DNA of 37,500 bases. It comes from Mesostigma viride. Its lineage: Eukaryota; Streptophyta; Mesostigmatophyceae; Mesostigmatales; Mesostigmataceae. The position numbers and the translations under genes were made by a program. The DNA lies in the NCBI GenBank assembly GCA_009746045.1, contig RPFO01000225.1, positions 1,252,090-1,289,589 of the forward strand. Reading direction: 5' to 3'. The notes beneath the pieces were generated by a model. The model was not told the origin of the DNA. It saw only the letters and a list, made by a program, of their open reading frames with translations, and made no database searches. Below are positions 9,797 through 21,400 of this stretch, piece by piece. Within the stretch, counting starts at the first letter, position 1. Every line of letters begins with the position of its first letter.

Positions 9797-10478
9797 ACCC
9801 TCCCTCCCTCCCTCCCTCCCTCCCTCCCTCCCTCCCTCCCTCCCTCCCTCCCTCCCTCCCTCCCTCCCTCCCTCCCTCCTCCCTCCCTCCCTCCCTCCCT
9901 CCCTCCCTCCCTCCCTCCCTCCCTCCCTCCCTCCCTCCCTCCCTCCCTCCCTCCCTCCCTCCCTCCCTCCCTCCCTCCCTCCCTCCCTCCCTCCCTCCCT
10001 CCCTCCCTCCCTCCCCCTCCCTCCCTCCCTCCCTCCCTCCCTCCCTCCCTCCCTCCCTCCCTCCCTCCTCCCTCCCTCCCTCCTCCCTCCCTCCCTCCCT
10101 CCCTCCCTCCCTCCCTCCCTCCCTCCCTCCCTCCCTCCCTCCCTCCCTCCTCCCTCCCTCCCTCCCTCCCTCCCTCCTCCCTCCCTCCCTCCCTCCCTCC
10201 CTCCCCCTCCTCCCTCCCTCCCTCCCTCCCTCCCTCCCTCCCTCCCTCCCTCCCTCCCTCCCTCCCTCCCTCCCTCCCTCCCTCCCTCCCTCCCTCCCTC
10301 CCTCCTCCCTCCCTCCCTCCCTCCCTCCCTCCCTCCCTCCCTCCCTCCCTCCTCCCTCCCTCCCTCCCTCCCTCCTCCCTCCCTCCCTCCCTCCCTCCCT
10401 CCCTCCCCCTCCCTCCCTCCCTCCCTCCCTCCCTCCTCCCTCCCTCCCTCCCTCCCTCCCTCCCTCCCTCCCCCCTCC
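9797..10478. repeat. CCCT tetranucleotide tract (about 0.68 kb)
   Basis: This is a near-pure polypyrimidine run of CCCT units, broken only by occasional CCT or CCCCT units. The complementary strand is GGGA, so it is the reverse-orientation counterpart of the GGGA tract at 2757-3250. The frames spelling SLPP repeats or GGRE repeats are meaningless translations. Confidence 0.95.
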
Positions 10479-10479
10479 C

Positions 10480-11600
10480 TCATTCATACACCCGTTCATT
10501 CATGCATGCAGCCGCTCATCATTAACACGCCTCCGTTGGGATACTCACGGGGTATGAACTATGAAACGGGCGGTAAGAAAGGAAGAAGGAGCCGCCTCCC
10601 CAACATGCCGCCCGGCAAAGGCAGCGATGGGCCGTCCAGGAGGGAAACACTGCGCTTTGCCTTGTACGCCGGGGTGCGCAGGCGACGTGCGGGCACTGTC
10701 GCGTGTAAATTTGCCTGCCCGCCCCAGTCCTTCTCGGAACGCCTCCCCAGAGCATGCCGTCATGGTAAGAGCTCTTTTCGCCCGTCGCCGGAAGCTTAAA
10801 CCACAAGAATACGCCGGTTAATGACCAGAAAATGGGGGGTTGTCGACGTTATAAACCAGTAGCTGTGGTTTTTCCCGCACCCCGAGCACACTCCGGACGG
10901 GGCCAGCAAGCCCCGCCCGCAGGATAAACACCGGGCGATGTTGCTGCGCCCAAGGGAAGTCATATAGCTGCAAGAAAAGACGTAAAAGCGATTAAAAGCA
11001 CGACATGCAGTGTTGCCCCTGTCAGCGCTCCTATAATTCTCACTTTTTCGCGGAAGGGGCGTAAAAATCGGAAACGCAAAATTAAGGGAAATCCATCGCT
11101 GGGTTTCTTTGAAATGATGTTAGGAACTGGTAGAATGTGTTCATGACAGCCGAGAGCATGTTTTTCCTGTCTGTGTTTTACCTTGCACACACACGGGTCG
11201 GGCCGGTTGGTGTGCAAAACGCCCGCCTGCTGCCCACGTGCCCTCGCTGCAGGAATTTAAAAAGAAACTGTTTTTCAGGTTTTTTAATGTACGATACTTT
11301 TCCTTACGTAATCAACGTCCGAACAAGCGAAATAACGTCCAAAATGGTTGCGTAATCAGCTCGCAATAAATTTTCGCGTCACCATAGCCGTGCACACCGA
11401 ATTTCAGTCAACATTGCACGCGCGCACCGAATTTCGTCAACTTTCGCGGGGGAATTACCGGGGTGTGCAAGGCGCGGCGCCGGACTGATGCGGTGAGGCA
11501 GCTATGGTGGGTGTCGTTACTCCTCTGTTGACGAACGGGTTTGAACCGAAAAGCAGGCAGCTATGGTGTGTGTCGTTACTCACTGAAGCATTTTGACGAG
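10480..11600. other. Intergenic, small direct repeats only
   Basis: No convincing gene is present. Two small duplications are visible. A GCACACCGAATTTC / GCGCACCGAATTTC block followed by GTCAA recurs at about 11391-11446. A 27-bp sequence beginning AGGCAGCTATGGTG recurs at about 11497 and 11556. Frames of 85-94 residues here overlap on both strands and lack features. Confidence 0.4.
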
Positions 11601-12100
11601 CATTTTGCTACTGGCGTGTGCCACAACCATCGGGCAAACTTCCCTTTCCTGGAACGCCTCGAAGAAATACCAAACACACGTGAGTTACGTTGAAACACGC
11701 CAATGCAGCATGTTTACCACACACCCGACCGCATGATGCTTTCATGGCACTCGCTCGTCTACTCGTTACGACGGACTCGGTTTTGTCAATTACTTGCATT
11801 GTTGCCCAGTGTAGACGCGGTTGACTCGGACCGTAAAGAAAACTGTCCAACGCGCATAGTTCACGGTCGTCGACAAGGCCGGGTTGTACAGCCCCTGCGG
11901 GCACTACAGATTCCATACATCCGGCGGGGTCGATTATGGATTCTGCCGTACCGTGGAGCGCGTCGTGCTTGGCTCGGAACGACTTGCAAGAGCCGACGTC
12001 GCCCACAGCGGCCCGGGCGACACGGCTGACACTTGCACACCGACATAAATTGTTCAACGCGCGTTGTTCACGGTCGTCGACGTCGACAAGGCCGGGCGAC
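11600..12100. other. Spacer with a diverged internal duplication
   Basis: The motif GTTCACGGTCGTCGAC is found at about 11860 and 12068, in each case preceded by CCAACGCGC or TCAACGCGC and followed by AAGGCCGG, indicating a duplication with an offset of about 205 bp. A 164-residue minus-strand frame spans it and reflects the duplication (two GLVDDRE-like segments). It resembles nothing known and I do not call it a gene. Confidence 0.4.
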
Positions 12101-12358
12101 ACGTACTCCGGACTATGTACTCGTGGAGTACATAGTCACTCCGGACTATGTACTCTTGGAGTACATAGTCCGGAGTACATAGTCACTCCTTCCTATGTAG
12201 CACGGGCGTGTCTGACCGCGTCGGCGGTCCCCTATTCGGAAATCCCGGATCATATGTACTCCGGACTATGTACTCGTGGAGTACATAGTCCGGACGGACT
12301 ATGTACTCTTGGAGTACATAGTCCGGAGTACATAGTCACTCCTTCCTATGTAACACGG
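12100..12358. repeat. Compound hairpin block built from GGACTATGTACTC
   Basis: Two related copies (about 12101-12205 and 12252-12357) each contain back-to-back inverted repeats: CCGGACTATGTACTC, a 3-base loop (GTG or TTG), then GAGTACATAGTC with or without CGG. Both copies end in ACATAGTCACTCCTTCCTATGTA followed by ACACGG or GCACGG. This is intrinsically able to form several alternative hairpins in DNA or RNA. Confidence 0.9.
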
Positions 12359-13240
12359 TTTGTTGACGGAATCCTGAAATGCACGTGGCGGCTGCCCATT
12401 GACCAACCTACGACGATCGTCGTAGGTTGGTCAATGGGCGGCCGCCACGTGCAGGGGAATAACCTCTGCCGAACCTGTCCGGCCGGCCACAGCCTGTGAT
12501 CCCCTGCACCTTACAGTGCGACACGATTCCATGCATATCCAACTATATTAACTCCAACTATATTTATTGTGCCGGACGGTTTGTTGACGGAATCCTGAAA
12601 CGCACGTGGCGGCTGCCCATTGACCAACCTACGACGATCGTCGTAGGTTGGTCAATGGGCAGCCGCCACGTGCAGGGGAATAACCTTAGCCGGACCTGTC
12701 CGGCCGGCGACAGCCTGTGAGCCCCTGCACCTTACAGTGCGACACGATTCCATGCATATCCAACTATATTAACTCCAACTATATTTATTGTGCCGGACGG
12801 TTTGTTGACGGAATCCTGAAACGCACGTGGCGGCTGCCCATTGACCAACCTACGACGATCGTCGTAGGTTGGTCAATGGGCAGCCGCCACGTGCAGGGGA
12901 ATAACTTTAGCCGAACCTGTCCGGCCGGCCACAGCCTGTGAGCCCCTGGATTATACAGTGCGACACGATTCCATGCATATCCACCTATATTAACTCCAAC
13001 TATATCTATTGTGCCGGACGGTTTGTTGACGGAATCCTGAAACGCACGTGGCGGCTGCCCATTGACCAACCTACGACGATCGTCGTAGGTTGGTCAATGG
13101 GCAGCCGCCACGTGCAGGGGAATAACTTTAGCCGAACCTGTCCGGCCGGCCACGGCCTGTGAGCCCCTGGATTATACAGTGCGACACGATTCCATGCATA
13201 TCCACCTATATTAACTCCAACTATATCTATTGTGCCGGGC
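12359..13240. repeat. Four 221-bp tandem units, each with a 72-bp palindrome
   Basis: The palindromes lie at 12381-12452, 12602-12673, 12823-12894 and 13044-13115, exactly 221 bp apart. Each reads the same on both strands around a central CGACGATCGTCG with no loop; arms are 36 nt, starting GCACGTGGCGGCTGCCC. Copies 2-4 are perfect; copy 1 has one mismatched pair (T against G, still a wobble pair in RNA). The units also share TTTGTTGACGGAATCCTGAA before the palindrome and the block ACAGTGCGACACGATTCC after it. The 74-residue frames repeated every 221 bp are products of this array. Confidence 0.95.
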
Positions 13241-13921
13241 AGATTCTTGAGGGGACGTGGCGAGCAAATTTATGTGACGGACCGACGACGTATCTGGAGA
13301 ACCAAACCGCCAAGAGGTCTGGAACAGCTTCTGGAACAGGCAGTTGGGAATTGGGATAGGACCAGGATAGGACAAATATTTTATTGAGTGTCACCTCGGG
13401 ATACGAGGCCGTACTGGACGCTAGTATGAAATCAAGCCCGCGTGCGGCTCTCCGCGTGCCAATTGGTTTCGTTGTCCATCGCTTCCAATACATGGAAATT
13501 GGTACGTCCTGTCTCCTGTCCATTATTCCGCTGTCGAGGCGACCGACCGCGTGTGACATGCCAGCCAAAATTCAACAATTGACCATCGCTTACATCTACT
13601 GCCAGCCTCCTGCCATTGAACGTGGGCAGGAAAAGTTTGCAGGAAAAGTTTGGAAATTATCAAAAGGGCAGGGCCACCGTGTTTAATCTCCGGGGGCGCC
13701 ATGTCTGGCATCACCGTGACAGACACGTGTCTTTAGCACGTTAGCAGCATCGTAATTAGCCCAACGCCCAGCATACATTCGCTGCCAATAGAAGGCGGGA
13801 GCGGTAGATTGGCAGGGTATCCTGCTCTTTTTGCTGCTCTAACCGTTCTCGTCCTTTCTATTCTAGATCGGTTAGGACGAAAGGCAACAGGTATTGTGCG
13901 GGAGCTTTGCGGGTTCGTGCC
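13241..13921. promoter_or_regulatory. Upstream region of the SPPL gene, promoter presumed
   Basis: This is unique sequence between the palindrome array and the start codon at 13922. It contains a CCAAT at about 13787 and an imperfect inverted motif, with CTAACCGTTCTCGTCC near 13838 and CGGTTAGGACGAAAG near 13869. No unmistakable TATA box is seen, and frames on both strands are short. The promoter is assumed from position only. Confidence 0.25.
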
Positions 13922-15410
13922 ATGCATACCCGAGGGAGATGCCAATTGCATGGCATCTACCTGGGTGTGCTTGCGATAGCATGTCTTAGTCTGCTGAATT
14001 TCATCCATGCAGAGGCATCTGCTGATGATCCTGCCTTATGTTCTCTCGACCACTCGAAGGCGGTAAGTTAAATGGGTCACGGGGCTATGTCTCCCTGCTG
14101 CCATGCTGAGGTTCTCCTCGCCTGTCTGTGGCCATTTTCACTATCTAGCAGATAGTCCATTTCCGCACGCCGAGTCTCTATCTCGCGCCATGTAATAGTC
14201 GGTGCTGATGTTCCTGTTTATGGGATGTCCACGCTTTAAATGTGTGCTGCAGGTCATACTTCGCGTTTACTCAGACGCGGAAAACCAGTCACCGAGGGGC
14301 AAGAAGTTTGTAGGTGTCTTGGCGCAATTTGGAGGCGACGTGCCCTCCTCCAAGGCGGCCGCAAAGCCCCTGCCACTTGTCCAGGCAGCGCCGACAGATG
14401 CATGCTCTACGCTGCATGCTCCTGCAAAGGTGAACTCTTCTGCCCCCTTGTCGTGGACGCTCCCACCGTGGCTACATGATTGTACAGGGTATATGTTTCA
14501 GCGCTGAGCGGAGAGCAGTCGTGCATGTGCGTGGCCTTGGCCTGGCGTCACCGCCTGTGTCACGGAAGTAAGGGAGCCTCTCCTGAGTGTCTGCATCAGC
14601 TGCGCCTGTGATGACCCTCCCTGCGACCCTGGGCTCCACCCTGCCAGTCCCCTTCCTCCACGGCCAGCCTGCCTGGCATTCCCTGTCTGTGTTCCTCCGG
14701 AAGGCATCCGTTTTGCCTATGTTCGTTGGCCCCGTCCACGGAAGGGTGTCATGTGCAGCAGTTGTTGCCGTTGGCCGCGGTGCACATTGCACCGCACTGC
14801 CGTGTTTTCATGAGACGCCGTGTATGCATGCATCAGCATCCTTCCTGTGGGCCTTGGCAATCATGTCATGGCCACGGTGGCCCATGCCTTGTGGGCGCCC
14901 TCGCCCCCTTGACACCTAAACCGTCGTGTAGCTCCCTTCCCTTCCCTTTCCTCCCCACTCCTCCCGCCCCCCCCCAGGTCAACGGTTCGGCGCTGGTCGC
15001 ACGCCGCGGCGGTTGTTCCTTTGTGGACAAGGCGGTGGCGGCACAGCGTGACGGCGCGCAGTTGCTGCTGGTGCTGAACAACGAGACGGCGACGGGTGAG
15101 CACCGTACGGAGCATTCTCGTGAAAGTGTGTGGCCCACGTGCACGTGTGTCGTGTATGTACGTGGGTTTGGCTGCCCACTGTCGCCACCCCCCCCCCCTC
15201 CATGTGTGCACCTCGCTGATGCACTTGCTATTTCATTGCGCTCCTTTCATGCAACGTGCGCGCGCCACCTGGCAGACTCTGGCGCGTTCCCCATGGCGTG
15301 CAACGCCACTACGGACGCGCGCGCCCTCGCAACACTCCGCCTCCCGGCGGTCATGTTGTCCAGCTCCGATGCCACGTCGCTGGCCGCGATCCTCCTCAGC
15401 GCGAGCCAGG
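13922..15410 (+). CDS. SPPL exons 1-4: signal peptide and PA domain
   Basis: Exon 1 (47 codons) gives a hydrophobic signal segment ([18 protein letters not shown], residues 11-28) with possible cleavage after Ala30 or Ala34. Exons 2-4 encode the luminal protease-associated (PA) domain, residues about 48-190. Landmarks are [42 protein letters not shown], and [10 protein letters not shown] with [14 protein letters not shown]. This is the normal order for SPPL2 PA domains, thought to help substrate or partner recognition. Exon 1 ends at GTAAGT in phase 0, exon 2 is phase 0, and exons 3 and 4 end in phase 1. Exon 1 is too short to be found by simple frame length; it was placed by its start codon, signal peptide and donor. 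Confidence 0.9.
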
Positions 15411-18400
15411 GTGAGGAGGAAGAGTGCACACGGGGGCATGTCACGGCAGCTGGCCTTGAATAGTGCCACACACGTGCTTGTGGCTTGTGTGGTTGGTTGT
15501 CATGGTGGGCATGCTGTTGTTGTCGTGGTTGGTTGCTTGTCATGGTGGGCGTGCTGTTGTTGTCGTGGTTGGTTGGTTGTCATGGTGGGCGTGCTGTTGT
15601 TGTCGTGGTTGGTTGGTTGTCATGGTGGGCGTGCTGTTGTTGTCGTGGTTGGTTGGTTGTCATGGTGGGCGTGCTGTTGTTGTCGTGGTTGGTTGGTTGT
15701 CATGGTGGGCGTGCTGTTGTTGTCGTGGTTGGTTGGTTGTCATGGTGGGCATGCTGTTGTTGTCGTGGTTGGTTGCTTGTCATGGTGGGCGTGCTGTTGT
15801 TGTCGTGGTTGGTTGGTTGTCATGGTGGGCGTGCTGTTGTTGTCGTGGTTGGTTGGTTGTCATGGTGGGCGTGCTGTTGTTGTCGTGGTTGGTTGGTTGT
15901 CATGGTGGGCGTGCTGTTGTTGTCGTGGTTGGTTGCTTGTCATGGTGGGCGCGCTGTTGTTGTCGTGGTTGGTTGGTAGTCACGGTGGGCGTGCTGTTGT
16001 TGTCGTGGTTGGTTGCTTGTCATGGTGGGCGTGCTGTTGTTGTCATGGTTGGTTGGTAGTCACGGTGGGCGTGCTGTTGTTGTCGTGGTTGGTTGGTTGT
16101 CATGGTGGGCGTGCTGTTGTTGTCGTGGTTGGTTGGTTGTCATGGTGGGCGTGCTGTTGTTGTCGTGGTTGGTTGCTTGTCATGGTGGGCGTGCTGTTGT
16201 TGTCGTGGTTGGTTGGTAGTCACGGTGGGCGTGCTGTTGTTGTCGTGGTTGGTTGCTTGTCATGGTGGGCGTGCTGTTGTTGTCATGGTTGGTTGGTAGT
16301 CACGGTGGGCGTGCTGTTGTTGTCGTGGTTGGTTGGTTGTCATGGTGGGCGTGCTGTTGTTGTCGTGGTTGGTTGGTTGTCATGGTGGGCGTGCTGTTGT
16401 TGTCGTGGTTGGTTGGTTGTCATGGTGGGCGTGCTGTTGTTGTCGTGGTTGGTTGCTTGTCATGGTGGGCGCGCTGTTGTTGTCGTGGTTGGTTGCTTGT
16501 CATGGTGGGCGCGCTGTTGTTGTCGTGGTTGGTAGTCATGGTTCTTGTGGATCCTGGGGATGCCTGGTGATGCCCAGTAGAACGGACGTGATGTATTGTG
16601 TACTGGAAGTGGTAAAAATAATAGCTGTGCACATGGCATGTTGCACACACCCACGTCTTTCCCTCACTTGAGCATCTAAGGCCTGCGCGTGAAGTGCCAT
16701 GGCCCATGTTTTTGCTGGCAACCCCGCAGTGGACTAACCGGGTGAGCATCTGCTATCGTCTGTCACTGCATCTCTCTTGTCCCCCCCCATCCCTTGCCCA
16801 GCGCACGTGGTGGCCTACGCGCCGCCCTACGCTGTGTTTGACGTCAGTGCGGTGCTGCTGTGGCTGATGGCTGTGGGCACCGTGGTGGGTGGCGCGTGGT
16901 GGGCCACCAGCGGGCTGAGAGGGTCGCGGGATGGGCACCACCCATTGGTGGACATGGAAGCGGTGCGTGCACAGCGTGTGCTGGACAATGGTTGTCCATG
17001 TCGGCAAGGTTTTATTCTGATTGTGTTCTCGTGCCGTGCAGTCCCTGTCGGCAGGTTGTTTCAGCCATGCTGGCCTCGTGACGCGCGAACAGTCAGCGGC
17101 AGGGGTCAGACCTAGGGGGGTACTAGGGACGGTTGCGGCTTGCTCTGCCTGGCTGCATGGCCTGTCTGTGACCATGGAGCGTTCGTCGTGGCCCCCATGA
17201 CAAAGGGCGGTGACCATTCCCAGAGCGTCTGGCAAACACGCCCTGGACGCTTGGCTTGCATGTAGCCATGTGCAAGCAGAACGGAGGTCGGTCCTTTATG
17301 CGGTGGACGACAAGGGCACCCATCACGCCACCCATCACGCCAGGGTCTGACCGCCCGACTAAACGTAAAGAGATCTGCAGGGTGTTTCCTGCCCCTGCGT
17401 GCTCGTGCTCGCTGCCAGCATGGAGCCTGCGGGCGCCGGCATCATGTGCCGATGTGTGTGTACCCTCGTGTGACGATGTGCATGTACTGTCGTGTGACGA
17501 CGGATGTGTACTACACTTTCACTGACTCCTCATCCCCCGCCCACCGCCATCGTCCCCTTGGCCCGCGTGCGTGGCGGCTCCCTGCTAACCCTGCCAGAAC
17601 GCACACGGCAGCACCGACAAGGACGTGGTGGAGATGACCCTGCTCGCCGCGGGTCTGTTCATCGTCGCCGCGTCGGCCATGCTGCTGATTCTCTTCTACT
17701 GGCACTCAGATTGGCTCATGCGCATCGTTCTGGGATTCTTCTGTTTCGCTGGCGTGCAGGTGGGTCCCCAACCTGAATGGTCTTGTGCTCGTTGGTTCCC
17801 AAGCTGCTGCCCCTCTGATGGCGACGTGATATAGGCTCAACATAATGGATGGCGTACTAGGCAAACCTGCCGTGCATAAGGACCTGGATGAAATGAAGCG
17901 GGTGTGACGGACGGCAGTGAGGCTGGATGGTGGCTGTGGTTCTCAGACGCGCAAACCTGCCGCACACGCGTAGGTTTCGATCCTCGATCTCCCGGCGTGA
18001 GGAGTAATGCCAGCGGCGTGGTGGAACAGGTTAACGGTGCAGACATTGCTGCCGAGGCATGTTTCCTGCCGCTGGGCTCGTCGATGGCCACTTAATGGTT
18101 CCCTCGTTGGTGACAACTCGACAGATCAGTGCATGGATTGGGGGCCTGCTTGTACAAACGCGACGGCTGCGCCGTGCCCCACATCCCCGGCTGCATGTGT
18201 GCTGCACGGTGGGATCCAGAGACATGATTGCCCCGGTCCCCGCTGATAACTAGACCGTTGGACATGACCCCTCCTAATGTAATTCCTCCTGCGTGCTGTG
18301 CCACTGCTCTCTGATGTCATCGGCCCGCATCATCACTCCAGGGTGTCACGATGGTGGTGACGGCGCTGCTACGGAGGTGCGTGGGCCAGCATCAACTGGG

Positions 18401-21400
18401 CCTCTCTTGGTTGTGCGCTCACTGACCGTCCGTGGGCTCACCAGAGGGATGCTGCATGCATGCTCGAGAGTCTCACGCCATGCAGGGGTCATCGTGCGGG
18501 ACCATACGTGCATGCTCGAAGATGGGATGGTCAGCGCTTGATGGGATGGTCACCGCTTGATGGGATGATCACGTCATGGCGCTGGGACCCATATGGCAGA
18601 TGGCCAAGGGTAGACCACCGCGGTGTAGACCAGGGCGGTTGCTCGGCTCGGGGCGGCTCGATGCCTTCACGCGCACAATGATTGGATTGACCTTCTTTTT
18701 CCCCCTCCCCTCTTTGGAACAACCGTTTGGTCACCCTCGTCTTGTCATTCTTGAACTTGTGTTGTGGCACCTTCATGCTTGTCTCTTGAGCTTTCTCACA
18801 GAACTATCTCTTTCTCACTGTTTCCTCCTGCCATCTCTTCCCCCTTGCGGCGCGCCCCCCAGGTGCCTTCCCTCCTCGGCCGACGACCCGCTGTCGCTGC
18901 CGCTGGTCGGCTCAGTGCGGCCATTTCCCCTCCTGGCGTTGATGCTGGCTGCTGCCACCGTGGCGGTGTGGCTGCTGAACATCACCGCTAACTGGGCGTG
19001 GGTGCTGCAGGACGCGATGGTAAGGCGTGGGGGGGCGTGGCCAGGTGGCAGCGCGGGATGTTCTAGTGGATGTGGAACGATGTGGAACAATGGCTGTGTG
19101 GGCAGTGGTATGTTCCGTCATGGGGGGGGGGAACGGTGGTGAACCAGCGACCGGTTTTCTTTCGTGGGTTGGGACCTGCGGCTATGGCCGCACGGTGACG
19201 CATCAGTGGATGGTTCTACTGGTAGTTCTTACCCACCCGCTGTCCCTGGGGAGCTCTGTGTGTTAAGTACTGCTTACACAACCACGCCCTGGCTCGGGTG
19301 CTGTAGCAGCAGGAGTGCAGCCATGTGGCTGGCCAGTGGACGTGGTGGCATGTTGCGCTCATCTCTAGACATTGGCCCCAAGACGTGTAGCAAGCATGGA
19401 ATCGCGTGCATGCTTCCGGGATGCCTTTATCACCTACGAAACGGTCGATCGGAGTCGCCTATCTCATGACGTCCTCCCATTTCCCGCCCCCTGACGTTGC
19501 GCCCTCCCATTTCCTGCCCCCTGACGTTGCGCCCTCCCATTTCCTGCCCCCTGACGTTGCGCCCTCCCATTTCCCGCCCCCTGACGTTGCGTCCCTGGTG
19601 CTTGGCCGACCGCCTCCTCAGGGGATCTGCCTCAACCTTATGCTGCTCTGCATCCTGCGGCTGCCCAATGTGAAGGTGGGTGTGCGCCATTCTGGTCGCG
19701 TATCCTCATTGTCCTTTGCATCCGTACGCGATAGCGTCACTTGGGTGGCGGAAGCTAGTCGAAATCCCGTGTCCTTGATCTGCAGTCATGTGCTCCACAT
19801 TTCTCATTAGGCATGGGCGTGTATGAGCTTGTGACAGCATTTCTTATGGACAGGATCTCTGCTCAACCTGACCGATTAGAAGACCATGCTACTTGCTTTT
19901 CTGCTGCCGGCGACCTTGCTGATGGCATCGGCATCCATGGCATTGGCCCCTGGCGGCCCTCCTCGTAACCGCAATAATGTCCCGGTGGCACGTGCCTGCA
20001 CGTGTGGCAACTGGCTTTGTGGCTAACAACTGCCAACGCCCTCATGCCCTCCCCCTCCTTTGCCCGTTCTCTTGGCCCGCCCCCTCTGTCCTCCCCCCCC
20101 CCCACACACACCTTGCATTTTTCTTCGCCGCCCCGCAGGTCTCCTCGGTGCTGCTCGGCCTGTCCTTTGCCTACGACATCTTCTGGGTGTTCCTCTCGCC
20201 CTTCCTGTTTGGGGGCAAGAGCGTCATGGTTGCGGTGAGCGAGCCCCACCGGCAGGGATGGCCTCTTGCTTGCCTCTTGCTTGCCTCTTGCTTGCCCTAC
20301 CGCTTGCCTTACAGGCTGCCTTGAAACGGAAATGTGGCAGTGCCTGTAGTCGCACATGGGGGGGTGACGTGGCGAGGGTGGGGCGCTGGGTTCATGGGCC
20401 ATTCATAAGCGGTGGAATTGCCTCCTTGGCGGGAGCTTGGGCGGTGTGGCGACCATCATGGATCAATGCATGCCCGTCACGCATAGGAAGCGGGCACCCG
20501 GGCAGGTGCCCCCACATTCACCAAGTGCAGTGCACTTAGCCCTGTGTTGTCCATCGCGCACCCATGGGTGTTGCACAATCGGTTGCCACGTGCGCACTGG
20601 CCATTGGGGCGACACATCTTGGTGGACATCGCATCGGTGATTATGGACCGACGTCTTGGTGGATGTGTCGCCAGGCCTAATCAGCATGCCCCACCAGTCG
20701 TGTCCGCTTGCTTGGGTGCATGCTGGCGCCCGCCACTGCTTGTATCAGGGAAACACGGTCTCGTCCCCACCAACACCATGTGCTCGTGCTGCCCTCCGTG
20801 CCTTGTTCTGCCTGTCGGCCCTTTTGTCTTCACTTCATGCTGGCCTCACTTGCTGCCCGGTCGCCCTGCGTGTCCATGCTGGCCGTGCGTGTGTGCATGC
20901 CTGGTCGCCAGGTTGCCAAGGACGCGGCCGGCAACTTCCCCGGCCACGCGATGCCCATGCTACTGCGCGTGCCCCGCCTGATGGACGAGTGGGGGGGGTA
21001 CAGCGTGCTGGGCTATGGCGACGTGGTGCTGCCTGGACTGTTCGTCGTGTCTATGCTGCGGTAAGCCGGCGGGAGGGATAGTTTATGCGCAGGGGTGAGG
21101 GGGATGGTTTGTGCGCAGGGGTGAGGGGGATGGTTTATGCGCAGGGGTGAGGGGATGGTTTGTGCGCAGGGGTGAGGGGGATGGTTTATGTGCAGGGGTG
21201 AGGGGGATGGTTTGTGCGCAGGGGTGAGGGGGTTGGTTTATGCGCAGGGGTGAGGGGGTTGGTTTATGCGCAGGGGTGAGGGGGATGGTTTGTGCGCAGG
21301 GGTGAGGGGGATGGTTTATGCGCAGGGGTGAGGGGGATGGTTTATGCGCAGGGGTGAGGGGGATGGTTTATGCGCAGGGGTGAGGGGGATGGTTTATGCG

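Noticed and set aside
9450-10799. Long frames with SLPP or GGRE repeats (449, 329, 274 and 272 residues)
   Set aside because: They are translations of the CCCT/GGGA microsatellite on both strands in several frames; not proteins.
12496-13359. Series of 74-residue plus frames every 221 bp, and minus-strand counterparts
   Set aside because: They read through the 72-bp palindromes and exist on both strands because of the symmetry.
15096-16570. 479-residue and related frames with 40-residue Val/Leu/Trp/Cys repeats
   Set aside because: All three plus frames are open because the 40-bp minisatellite has no stop; the region is intron 4 of the SPPL gene.
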